A stretch of 64,000 nucleotides of DNA from Solwaraspora sp. WMMD406 (lineage in GTDB: Bacteria; Actinomycetota; Actinomycetes; Mycobacteriales; Micromonosporaceae). The stretch lies in NCBI RefSeq assembly GCF_029626025.1, contig NZ_JARUBF010000001.1:4930001-4994000 (forward strand), read 5' to 3'. This document shows positions 23,674 to 31,626 of this stretch, piece after piece (positions within the stretch are counted from its first letter, which is position 1; every line of letters starts with the position of its first letter). The notes below the pieces were generated by a model. The model was given only the letters and a program-made list of their open reading frames with translations. It was not told the DNA's origin and did no database searches. The translations under genes were made by a program, and so were the position numbers.

Positions 23674-25782
23674 TCAGCCGGTGGTGGGCAGGCGGCGCAC
23701 GGTCGGCGCGGCCCCAGCCGGGTCGCCGCCGACCGGGCCCGAGTCGACGACCAGGAACAGCTCCAACCGGTTGGCGCCGGCGACGAACAGTCGCTCGTCC
23801 GGGATCAGCCCGACGAAGCGGAGCTGACCGGCACGGTCGCGCGCCACCTGGACGACGGTACCGACCCGCCCGTTCAGCGCGACCGCGACCGGGGCTCCGA
23901 CAGGCACCGATTCCGGCAGGGTGCCGTGCACCAACGCCGGGATCTTGCCGCGCTCCGCCCGGACGTCCTGGTACTCGGACAGATTCGCCACGGTCGCCGG
24001 CGGGCCGGTGCCGAGCACCGTCAGATCGTCGACCGCCGCGCCGACCAGGTCGGCCGCCGGCAGCGGCGGGAACACCGGCCGGGCGCTGGAACCCGCCCGT
24101 ACGGCCGCGAAGTGGGCCGGTCCGTCGACAGTCACCGGCTCGCCCGGTCGCCGGTCGAACCGCTTGTCGGTGGTCTCCCGCTCGCCGCGCAGCGCGGAGA
24201 TGCCGTCGGTACGCCACGGAACCTGCACCCCGGCGTGGTCGGCGACGGTCGGCAGCAGGTCGACCTGCTCCCAGTTGCGGTCGTCGGTCCGCCCGGCCTG
24301 TTGGCCTGGCTCCTTGACGAACAGCGGCACCCAGGCGAGCTCGGCGGCGGCGGTGAACTCGTCGTCCATCTCCCGGCCGGTGACCCCCTCGCTGAAGCTG
24401 CCGCCGTGGTCTGATGTCACCACGATCAGCGCGTCGTCGTAGAGGCTGCTCGCCCGCAAGACGCGCAGCGCCTCACCGAGCAGAAGGTCGGTGTAGCCGA
24501 CCTGCTGCAGGTGCCGCTGGTGGGTGAGCCGGGCCCACCATGGCCCGTCGTACGGCAGCCCGCCCGGACCGTCGTACCGCATCCCGCTCGGCAGATAGGT
24601 CCACGGCGAGTGGGGCATCAGCAGATGCAGAAAGTGCAGCGTCGGGGTGTCCCGTGGTTGCAGCGAACCGAGAAACCCGGTGAACCTGGCCGGCTGGTTC
24701 TCCTTCAACCTGCTCATCCGGAACTCGGGGCCGGACTCGGGCGCCTTGTCGTCGGCCCGGATGTCGTCGGCCACCGTCGGCTCGCGGAAGCTGGCAGCCG
24801 GGTCATCCAGCGAATCGTCCGGTGAGATCAACTGGCCGTACAGTGCCGTGGTCTCCCGCAGCATCACCGGCAGGCTGCCCCGGTCCTGCCCGGGACGCCC
24901 CCGGCAGTGCTGCGGCGGGCACAGTTGGGTGACGTTTTCCCAGGCCTCGATCTGGTAGGTCGGTCCGAGCAAGGTGAACAGGTTGTCCGGGTGCTGCGAG
25001 TAGTGCGGGGTCAACTCCCCGGTCGGGTACCGCCCGGTCAACATCGCCGGCACCGCGTTGACAGTCTTGCCGCTCACCGTGGTGGCGTTGCGGTACCAGG
25101 TCGATCCGGCGGCCAACTGGGCGAAGTTCGGCACCCGGTCGGCGTCGATCTCACCCCGCTCATCGAGCAGCGACACCAGCGGGAACTCGTCGAGGATAAT
25201 CATGACGACCGGCGGATGGGGACCGATGCTACGCACCGGCGCGTCGGACGTCTCCCGGCCGAGCAGCACCGCCGACGACGGAGAGGCGAAGACGAACAGC
25301 AGCACGAAGGCCAGCGGACCGACCGCCGCGACCCGCAGCACCTGCCGGGTGATCGTCAGTCGGGCGTACGCGACGGCTAGTCCGACTCCGATCAGCAGGG
25401 CGAAAACGGTCAACGGAGCACCGCGCAGGCCGGACAACAGTTTGCCGACCTGCACCGCGAGCAGCGCGCCGAGACAGCCGACGACGACTAGGTGGGTCCC
25501 CCGCGCGGCCGGTGCACCCAGCAGCCCGGTCAGTAGTACCACACCCCACAGCAGTACGGGTGGAACCAGCACGACGATCGCCACCAACGCCAGCACCGAG
25601 GCCGGACCGGCACCGTGGAAGAAGAAGAAATCCGGGCTGCGGCCGAGCACGTCCAGCAACGGCTGCGCGACGACCAGGCCACACAACGCGGCCAGCTCCA
25701 GCAACGCGGGGACTGGTGCCAGGGCTGGGGCTGGGGCTGGGCGCACCGCGTCGGTACGGCGGTCACGGGGCTGCTCGGTCAC
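23674..25782 (-). CDS. Membrane-anchored sulfatase/phosphotransferase-fold protein
   Basis: 702 residues, GTG start. The first ~190 residues hold about five hydrophobic helices (e.g. ASVLALVAIVVLVPPVLLWG). The outward-facing alkaline-phosphatase-fold domain follows: VVMIILDEFPLVSLLDERG with the first metal Asp/Glu; SGKTVNAVPAMLTGRYPTG, whose Thr is the likely nucleophile; HLLMPHSPW; and IVVTSDHGGSFSEG with the metal Asp-His. The layout fits LtaS- or phosphoethanolamine-transferase-like surface modifiers rather than soluble sulfatases, since no CxPxR formylglycine site is visible. The target is probably a cell-envelope polymer or lipid. Confidence 0.85.
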   Translation of the reverse strand: MTEQPRDRRTDAVRPAPAPALAPVPALLELAALCGLVVAQPLLDVLGRSPDFFFFHGAGPASVLALVAIVVLVPPVLLWGVVLLTGLLGAPAARGTHLVVVGCLGALLAVQVGKLLSGLRGAPLTVFALLIGVGLAVAYARLTITRQVLRVAAVGPLAFVLLFVFASPSSAVLLGRETSDAPVRSIGPHPPVVMIILDEFPLVSLLDERGEIDADRVPNFAQLAAGSTWYRNATTVSGKTVNAVPAMLTGRYPTGELTPHYSQHPDNLFTLLGPTYQIEAWENVTQLCPPQHCRGRPGQDRGSLPVMLRETTALYGQLISPDDSLDDPAASFREPTVADDIRADDKAPESGPEFRMSRLKENQPARFTGFLGSLQPRDTPTLHFLHLLMPHSPWTYLPSGMRYDGPGGLPYDGPWWARLTHQRHLQQVGYTDLLLGEALRVLRASSLYDDALIVVTSDHGGSFSEGVTGREMDDEFTAAAELAWVPLFVKEPGQQAGRTDDRNWEQVDLLPTVADHAGVQVPWRTDGISALRGERETTDKRFDRRPGEPVTVDGPAHFAAVRAGSSARPVFPPLPAADLVGAAVDDLTVLGTGPPATVANLSEYQDVRAERGKIPALVHGTLPESVPVGAPVAVALNGRVGTVVQVARDRAGQLRFVGLIPDERLFVAGANRLELFLVVDSGPVGGDPAGAAPTVRRLPTTG

Positions 25783-25873
25783 CGCGCACTCTTATCACAG
25801 TCGTCGGCACCTCCGCGTGGTCGGCGGGCCGGCAGCGGCTGAGCGCACAGATGGGCGTGGTTGGTCCGACCCA

Positions 25874-25916
25874 CCGGCCGGGTCGGGTCCGGCTGCACCG
25901 GACCCGACCCGGCCGG
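25874..25916 (-). terminator. Strong hairpin terminator after the H1-like gene
   Basis: Perfect 19-bp stem (left arm begins CCGGCCGGGTCGGG, 25874-25892; right arm 25898-25916) with a 5-nt loop, ~70 bp after the minus-strand stop at 25984. Confidence 0.7.
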
Positions 25917-25983
25917 ACCGAAACACCTCGTCGCACGCTGCCGCCAATCGCAAAACGTGTGGCCGTGCGACACCGCCGAGCGG

Positions 25984-26889
25984 TCAGTGCTGACCGGCGG
26001 CCTGCTTACGGCGCAGGGTCCGCAGCCAACTCTGCGCGGTGTGTCGAGGAACCGAGTAGTGTGCGGCCACCCCGCTGGTGGTACCCAGCTGGGCGAACAC
26101 CGCGCCGAGGTCGTCCGGCGCACGTCGGTAGCTGCGGGTGCCGGTGCCGGTGGCCGTCCGGTCGGCCGCGTCGGTACGCCTACCACGGCGCGGGGTCGAT
26201 CCCGGTCCACCGGATGCCGCCTGCGTGGTGGCACCCGCTGTGGTGGCGGCACTCGCCGCGGACGTCGTACCGGCAGCCGTCGTACCGGCTCGCCGGGTCT
26301 GCCTACCTGCGGCAGCGGACGTCCGGGCTCCGGCCGTGGTTTTCCCACTCGCGGCCACGGACTTGCCACCCGTGGACTTCCTACCCGCGGTCGCCGACTT
26401 TCCGGCCGTGGCTGCGCCTTTCTTGCCAGCGGCTGCGCCTTTCCTGCCAGCGGCTGCGGCTTTCCTGCCAGCGGCTGCTGGCCTACGGGGTCGAGTCGGC
26501 ACGGCGACCGGCGGCCGGACGTCGTCGGAAGACCGCGCATCGTCGGAGGACCGGACGTCGGCCGCGTCGGTGGTCGGTGCCGTCGCTCCACCATCGACCA
26601 ACTCATCGACTGACGCTAATGCCGGACGCTCGGCGGGGCCGGCCTCGGCCGCTGGCGGGATCGGCGTGGATTCGGCAGCGATCGGATGATCCCCGGATGG
26701 ACCCACAATCGACCTGAGGAGTCGCTCGACATTGAGTGCGGACAACTGGTCCGCGATGAGGCCCGCGCCGGTGCCGGCGCGGACCAGTAGTTCGGTGATC
26801 CGGGTACCGGAGCCGGTCACCTCGACGCGCAACGTGGTGGTCGCCCGGGTGTGATCGTCCGGGGCGATCGTGATGGTGTATGAACTCAC
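25984..26889 (-). CDS. Histone H1-like Ala/Lys-rich protein with C-terminal HTH
   Basis: About 301 residues from GTG 26889 (VSSYTITIAPDDHT), which follows GGAGG by 11 nt; ATG 26907 is a possible earlier start. There are three parts. A conserved N-terminal ~65-residue beta/alpha domain reads SSYTITIAPDD...TTTLRVEVTGSGTRITELLVR. A long low-complexity basic tail has repeated AAAGRKGAAAGKKG-type units, as in bacterial H1-like DNA compactors. A C-terminal helix-turn-helix-like segment reads GVAAHYSVPRHTAQSWLRTL. It probably binds DNA as a nucleoid-associated protein or regulator. It is monocistronic, with its own terminator. Confidence 0.75.
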   Translation of the reverse strand: MSSYTITIAPDDHTRATTTLRVEVTGSGTRITELLVRAGTGAGLIADQLSALNVERLLRSIVGPSGDHPIAAESTPIPPAAEAGPAERPALASVDELVDGGATAPTTDAADVRSSDDARSSDDVRPPVAVPTRPRRPAAAGRKAAAAGRKGAAAGKKGAATAGKSATAGRKSTGGKSVAASGKTTAGARTSAAAGRQTRRAGTTAAGTTSAASAATTAGATTQAASGGPGSTPRRGRRTDAADRTATGTGTRSYRRAPDDLGAVFAQLGTTSGVAAHYSVPRHTAQSWLRTLRRKQAAGQH

Positions 26890-26907
26890 GTGTTGTGGAA
26901 CCTCCAT

Positions 26908-27272
26908 GACTGCGGACGCCGCCGGTGCGGACCAGCCCCGTCGAGGTCACGGCCCGGCAGTACGCCTGACGATATCCGCAGCCAAGCTACCCCTTGGTAG
27001 ACGGAACCACCAGGTAGGGTTTAACTCCCCACAGGAGCATGGGAAAGCAGAGCTGGATCGCCGCTCATCCGGCGTCGCGACATCGCCGAGAGATGCCGTA
27101 CGGGAAACCTTGCGGCACAACGGATCTTAACATTTGTCTAGCTGGATTTATCCGAAGCTCCGTGACATGATCGGCCGAACGTGACCCCTCGCTTCCAATT
27201 AGTCACCAGGCCGGCCAGTGGAAATCCCACCGGCCGGGTGCTGACGAATGGAGCTGACGTGCAGGAAGACCC
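26908..27272. other. Divergent intergenic region, AT-richer than surroundings
   Basis: About 365 bp separate the H1-like gene and the diterpene P450. It includes the most AT-rich stretch nearby (27120-27170, around CTTAACATTTGTCTAGC) and should hold the cassette promoter. I could not fix a convincing -35/-10 pair or a known riboswitch. Confidence 0.5.
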
Positions 27273-28748
27273 ATGACGAACACCACGACACCGCCCCGGG
27301 GTCACCCGGCGTCGGCGACGACCATCTCGGCCTGGCGGATCCTTCCCTCATTGGTCCGCGATCCGCTGGCCACATTGGTCCGTCTCGCCGACCACGCCGA
27401 CGGGCGAGTCGTCCGGCTGGGGCTCGGACCGGTCCGCCCATATCTGATCACCGACCCGGCGCACGTCGCGCATGTGGTACGGGACAACTCCGGCAACTAT
27501 CTGCGCGATGGTCGAGGACTGCTCTGGCAACCGATCAAGCGGCTTTTCGGCGACGGAGTCCTCAGCGAAGGACCCGTCTGGGAATCCAGCCGCCGAACCC
27601 TGCAACCGTTGTTCACCGCACGGCGGGTCGATGCCCTGACCGAGGATCTCGCTGACGCGATCGACGCGGCGATGGAGCCCCTCGCCGAGGCCGCGTACGC
27701 GGGACGGACCGTCGACATGGGGCGGGAACTGTCCCGCATCGTCTGCCGGGCGGTCGTACGGGTGTTGTTCGCCGACCGGTTCTCGGTGACCGACGCGCTA
27801 CGGATCACCGCGGCGCAGGACACCATCGCCACCGCGGTGCTCCCCCGGTTGCTGCTGTCGTTCGTACCCAACTCCGTCCCGGTGCCCGGCGATCGCGCGT
27901 TCCGCGACGCGGTACGGACCATCGACGGTATCGTCCTGCCGGTGGTCCGACAGGTGATGGCGCAACCAGCCGACGGCGGCGACGTCCTGGCCACTCTGGT
28001 CCGGGGGGTCGACGCGCACGGCCGACCGCTGGACGAGACGCAGATCCGCAACGATACCGTCGCCATGTTCGCCACCAGCACCGAAACGACGTACGGGGTG
28101 CTCACCTGGCTCTGGCCGATCCTGCAGGCGCATCCGGAGGTGGCGGCCCGGTTGTACGACGAGGTCGACGAGGTCGTTGGCGCCGGTCCGGTCCGTGGCC
28201 ACCACCTGACCCGGCTGCGGTACACCCGGATGGTCCTCGACGAGCTGTTGCGGCTGTACCCGGTGGCCTGGCTGATGCCCCGTACGGCGGTCGCCGCCGA
28301 CACCATCGGCGGCGTCGGCGTCGAAGCGGGAGCCCACCTGTTGCTGAGCCCCTATCTCACCCAACGCCTGTCCGGTGTCTGGCCCGACCCCGAGCGGTTC
28401 GACCCCGAACGGTTCGACCCCGAACGGACCGACCCCGAACGGACCGACCAGCGGCCCGCTGACACCGACCCGGCCGGGGGCTGCCCGGCCGGCTCCGGAC
28501 CGCTGACCAGCCGACCCGTTCGACGTCCCCGGTACGCGCACTTTCCCTTCGGCGGCGGACCACACCAATGTCTCGGCCAGCACCTGTTCTATCTCGAAGG
28601 ACTGTTGATCGTGGCGTCCATCGTGAGCCGGTTCCGGATCTCGGTGCCGGACGGTCGCGTTCCCCGGCCCCGGGCCGGCGCGTCGCTACGGACCAGCCAT
28701 CCGGTCCAGGTCACGCTCCGACCGGTCGCACCGACCAGGATGGATTGA
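27273..28748 (+). CDS. Cytochrome P450 of the diterpenoid cassette
   Basis: 491 residues; ATG preceded by AGGAAG. Seen: I-helix MFATSTETTY (Glu271-Thr272 pair, but AGG/D replaced by ATST), the ExxR motif E324-LLR, and the haem-thiolate loop FPFGGGPHQCLGQ with ligand Cys433. Longer than most soluble bacterial P450s because of an insertion before the haem loop containing a tandem DPERF/DPERT repeat (residues ~372-391) and a Pro/Gly-rich stretch. It should oxidise the diterpene scaffold made by the next two genes, whose starts overlap in series. Needs separate ferredoxin and reductase partners; a ferredoxin gene lies at 41.0 kb. Confidence 0.92.
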   Translation: MTNTTTPPRGHPASATTISAWRILPSLVRDPLATLVRLADHADGRVVRLGLGPVRPYLITDPAHVAHVVRDNSGNYLRDGRGLLWQPIKRLFGDGVLSEGPVWESSRRTLQPLFTARRVDALTEDLADAIDAAMEPLAEAAYAGRTVDMGRELSRIVCRAVVRVLFADRFSVTDALRITAAQDTIATAVLPRLLLSFVPNSVPVPGDRAFRDAVRTIDGIVLPVVRQVMAQPADGGDVLATLVRGVDAHGRPLDETQIRNDTVAMFATSTETTYGVLTWLWPILQAHPEVAARLYDEVDEVVGAGPVRGHHLTRLRYTRMVLDELLRLYPVAWLMPRTAVAADTIGGVGVEAGAHLLLSPYLTQRLSGVWPDPERFDPERFDPERTDPERTDQRPADTDPAGGCPAGSGPLTSRPVRRPRYAHFPFGGGPHQCLGQHLFYLEGLLIVASIVSRFRISVPDGRVPRPRAGASLRTSHPVQVTLRPVAPTRMD

Positions 28749-29662
28749 TGCAGACTTCGGCGCTGTCGTTGTCCGCCGCCGACAACCTGGGGGCCGCCGC
28801 CGAACACGGGCGCGTGTGCGCGATCGCCGCCACCGGACAGCGTGACCTGATGGCCCGGGCGGCGGCGTACCCCGGGCTGTTTCCGGCCGCGCCGTTCGAC
28901 GCCACCGTGTTCGCCGCAGTCTCGATGGCCACGGCCTTCGGCGCACCGTGGTGCACGCCCGAACAACTACGCCTGGCCAACCGTACGGCGTTGTGGGTGT
29001 TCGCGGTCGACTGGTTGATCGACTACCGGGCCAGCGTGGCGTCCGACGTAGATGATGTGATCCGCGCCTGCCAGGCGGTCGCACACGGCGCGTCGCCGGC
29101 CGGCGACGACGAGGTGGGCGGGTTCCTCGCCGAACTCGTCGCCGAACTGGCGACGTCACCGGCCTTCGCGTCGGGCCGGCAGCGGTGGAGCACGGAGCTC
29201 GACCGGATGCTGCTGGCCATGCGCCGGGAGTGGCGGTGGAAGACGGCCCGGCGGGACGACCCAGCAGGCGACCAGCCGACCTTCGCCGACTACCTCGACA
29301 ACGCCGACAACTTCGGGTCGACGTTCGTCAACGTCTCCCACTGGCTGCGCAACGCGGACGGACCGGCGATCGCCCATCTCGATGAGCTGACGACTGTCAG
29401 CCGCGAGGTGCAGCGGGTGCTCCGGCTGGTCAACGACCTGGCGACACAGGGTCGGGACCGTGGCTGGGGCGATCTCAACGCGATGATGTTCACCTCCGAC
29501 CGGGCCGCGATCCACGCACAGATCAACCAACTCGTGGACCGGTGCCGGGTGCTGCTGCGACCGTTGGAGATCCGGTGCCCCAAGGAGGCGGCCTACCTGT
29601 CCCGCCAGATAGGTTTCAGCAGCGGCTTCTACCGGGTCGCCGACTTCTGGGGCCGGCTGTGA
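28748..29662 (+). CDS. Class I terpene (diterpene) synthase
   Basis: 304 residues; ATG overlaps the P450 stop (TGATG). All-alpha class I terpene cyclase. The first metal motif is D88-WLI-D92 instead of DDxxD. The second is N229-D230-LA-T233-QGR-D237, matching the NSE pattern NDxx(S/T)xxx(E/D). Length and WVFAVDWLIDY style fit the small actinobacterial synthases that ionise a bicyclic diphosphate made by a class II partner, as described for labdane-type pathways such as cyslabdan and raimonol. The direct class II neighbour supports that two-step role; the product is unknown. Confidence 0.85.
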   Translation: MQTSALSLSAADNLGAAAEHGRVCAIAATGQRDLMARAAAYPGLFPAAPFDATVFAAVSMATAFGAPWCTPEQLRLANRTALWVFAVDWLIDYRASVASDVDDVIRACQAVAHGASPAGDDEVGGFLAELVAELATSPAFASGRQRWSTELDRMLLAMRREWRWKTARRDDPAGDQPTFADYLDNADNFGSTFVNVSHWLRNADGPAIAHLDELTTVSREVQRVLRLVNDLATQGRDRGWGDLNAMMFTSDRAAIHAQINQLVDRCRVLLRPLEIRCPKEAAYLSRQIGFSSGFYRVADFWGRL

Positions 29663-31488
29663 CCGTGGACGAACACGCGCCCGAACGCACCGTACCCGGG
29701 CGTGCTGGGACGGCGGACCGGCCACCGACGTCAGCGGCGGACCGGCCACCGACGTCAGCGGCGGCCCACACCTCCGTCGCGCGCCGCGACAGGCCGGCCG
29801 ACCCGCACGCCGCCGGGCCGACCGCCGCCGACCTACACGCCGCCGGGCCGCACGCGGGCTGGTCGGCGGCGGCGCAGGAGGTGGTCGACGGATTGACCCG
29901 CCAGCCCTGGGGCCGCAGCAGCGTCTCCGTCTACGAGACCGCGCGGCTGGTCAGCCAGGCACCCTGGCTACCCGGCCATCAGGAACGCGTCCGCTATCTC
30001 CTCGGGCGGCAGCACCCCGACGGCAGCTGGGGCCCGCCGGGTGGGTACGGCCTGGTGCCGACGTTGAGCGCCACCGAGGCGTTGCTGGCAGGCGGGCCGA
30101 TGTCGGCCGACGGCACGGTGCCGAGCACCGCGTACGACGAGGCCGCGCTCCGCGGGCTGGCCGCCGTACGGCGGATGTTGACCCCCGTACTGGCGGTCGC
30201 CTTACCCGACACGCCGGCGGCCGACATCATCGTGCCGGCGTTGGTCGCCAAGGTGAACCGGCGGCTCGACCGACGCCGGGTCGTGCCGTCGGCACCGGGC
30301 CGATGGACCGACCAGCCACCGTTGTCCTTGCCGGCCGGGCTGGACTCCCGGCGGCTGGCCGCGGTGCGGTTGCTGCTGGGCACCGGCGGTCGCCTGCCGG
30401 CGAAGCTGCTGCACGCGTTGGAGGTGCTGACCGACGAGCCCGGGCCGGTCCGGGTGCCGACCGCGGCACCCGGGCGCCCCGGCCCGCCGGCCGGCCCGGG
30501 CACCATCGGCGGATCTCCGGCCGCGACCGCCGCCTGGCTGGGCATCGTCGGGACCGACCACACCGGGGCCGACGAGGCCCGCGCCTATCTGCGTACGGTG
30601 GTCCGCGAGTACGGCGGCCCGGTCCCCTGTGCCACGCCGATCACCGTCTTCGAACGGGCCTGGGTCCTGGCCACCATGCTCCGCTGTGACCTGCCGATAC
30701 GGGTACCGCCGGAGGTCGTCGCCGGGCTCCGGGACGCCGTCACCCCGACGGGCGCGGCGGCCGGTGCCGGGCTACCGGCCGACGCCGACACCACCGGAGT
30801 GGTCCTGCACGTCCTCGCGCTGCTGGGTGAACCCGCCGACCCCACGGTGCTGCGTGGCTACCAGGTCGACGGTCACTTCGCGACCTGGCCGGACGAGGAC
30901 GGTGCCTCGGTGACCACCAACGCGCACGTCCTCGACGCCCTGGGCACGGTGGTCGCCACCGGCGCGTGGGGAACCGTGGCGGGTGGATCGGCGTACCGCC
31001 GGGACCACACCGATCTGGCGGCGGCCCGCCGCTCGGTGACCGCCTGGCTCTGCGACCGGCAACAGCCCGACGGGTGCTGGTCCGACCGGTGGCACGCGTC
31101 GCCCTACTACGCCACCGCCGCGTGTGCCCTGGCCTTGCACGAGCACGGCACCGGGCCCCGTTCCGCCGCGGCCGTCCTGCGCGCCGTCGACTGGGTGTTG
31201 CGCACCCAACGCCCGGACGGTTCCTGGGGCCGTTGGCAGGGCACCACCGAGGAGACCGCGTACGCGGTACAGGTGCTGCTCGCCACCACCACACCACCGA
31301 GCGCCCGTATGCGTGACGCGGCGTTGCGCGGGGCCCGCCACCTTCGACTGTCCGATGTTGATCGGGGACCGGCGTTGTGGCACGACAAGGACCTCTACCA
31401 GCCGGTGTCGGTGGTGCGGGCCACAGTGATCGGCGCCGGGGAACTGGTCTGGCGGATGGTGACAGGTGGCCTCAACAGGCACGCTTGA
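29659..31488 (+). CDS. Class II diterpene cyclase (labdane/halimane-type diphosphate synthase)
   Basis: 609 residues from GTG 29659, overlapping the class I stop (GTGA). Alpha-barrel cyclase with QW-like repeats (QHPDGSWG, QQPDGCWSD, QRPDGSWGRWQG). The protonating motif reads D375-A-D377-T-T rather than the usual DxDD, a variant I recall from some bacterial class II diterpene cyclases. It should cyclise GGPP by protonation to a bicyclic diphosphate. The first ~65 residues are low complexity with small tandem repeats (DRPPTSAA, then HAAGP) and look dispensable. No GGPP synthase is present in the window, so that precursor must come from elsewhere. Confidence 0.87.
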   Translation: MTVDEHAPERTVPGRAGTADRPPTSAADRPPTSAAAHTSVARRDRPADPHAAGPTAADLHAAGPHAGWSAAAQEVVDGLTRQPWGRSSVSVYETARLVSQAPWLPGHQERVRYLLGRQHPDGSWGPPGGYGLVPTLSATEALLAGGPMSADGTVPSTAYDEAALRGLAAVRRMLTPVLAVALPDTPAADIIVPALVAKVNRRLDRRRVVPSAPGRWTDQPPLSLPAGLDSRRLAAVRLLLGTGGRLPAKLLHALEVLTDEPGPVRVPTAAPGRPGPPAGPGTIGGSPAATAAWLGIVGTDHTGADEARAYLRTVVREYGGPVPCATPITVFERAWVLATMLRCDLPIRVPPEVVAGLRDAVTPTGAAAGAGLPADADTTGVVLHVLALLGEPADPTVLRGYQVDGHFATWPDEDGASVTTNAHVLDALGTVVATGAWGTVAGGSAYRRDHTDLAAARRSVTAWLCDRQQPDGCWSDRWHASPYYATAACALALHEHGTGPRSAAAVLRAVDWVLRTQRPDGSWGRWQGTTEETAYAVQVLLATTTPPSARMRDAALRGARHLRLSDVDRGPALWHDKDLYQPVSVVRATVIGAGELVWRMVTGGLNRHA

Positions 31489-31514
31489 GCACCATGCCGC
31501 GACGCTGCTAGCGT
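31485..31514 (+). promoter_or_regulatory. Candidate conservon promoter inside the end of the cyclase gene
   Basis: TTGAGC (31485-31490), an 18-nt spacer, TAGCGT (31509-31514). It overlaps the cyclase stop codon and would start transcripts ~65 nt before the leader ORF, letting the conservon be expressed apart from the cassette. Read-through from the cassette is equally possible. Confidence 0.35.
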
Positions 31515-31587
31515 GCGCCGTGCCCATGCGCTCAGTACCGCCACGGCACCGACGACGGTTTCATGACCACGCAGGAGTGGCAGGCAA

Positions 31588-31626
31588 ATGACGAGTTACC
31601 CGCAAGTCCGGCCGGGGACGGTGTAA
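31588..31626 (+). other. Twelve-codon leader ORF coupled to the sensor kinase start
   Basis: ATG 31588, with AGGAG 10 nt upstream, reads MTSYPQVRPGTV and stops at TAA 31624-31626, whose last A is the first base of ATG 31626 (TAATG). It is too short for normal gene calling. The arrangement suggests translational coupling of the kinase to a short leader peptide. Confidence 0.4.
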
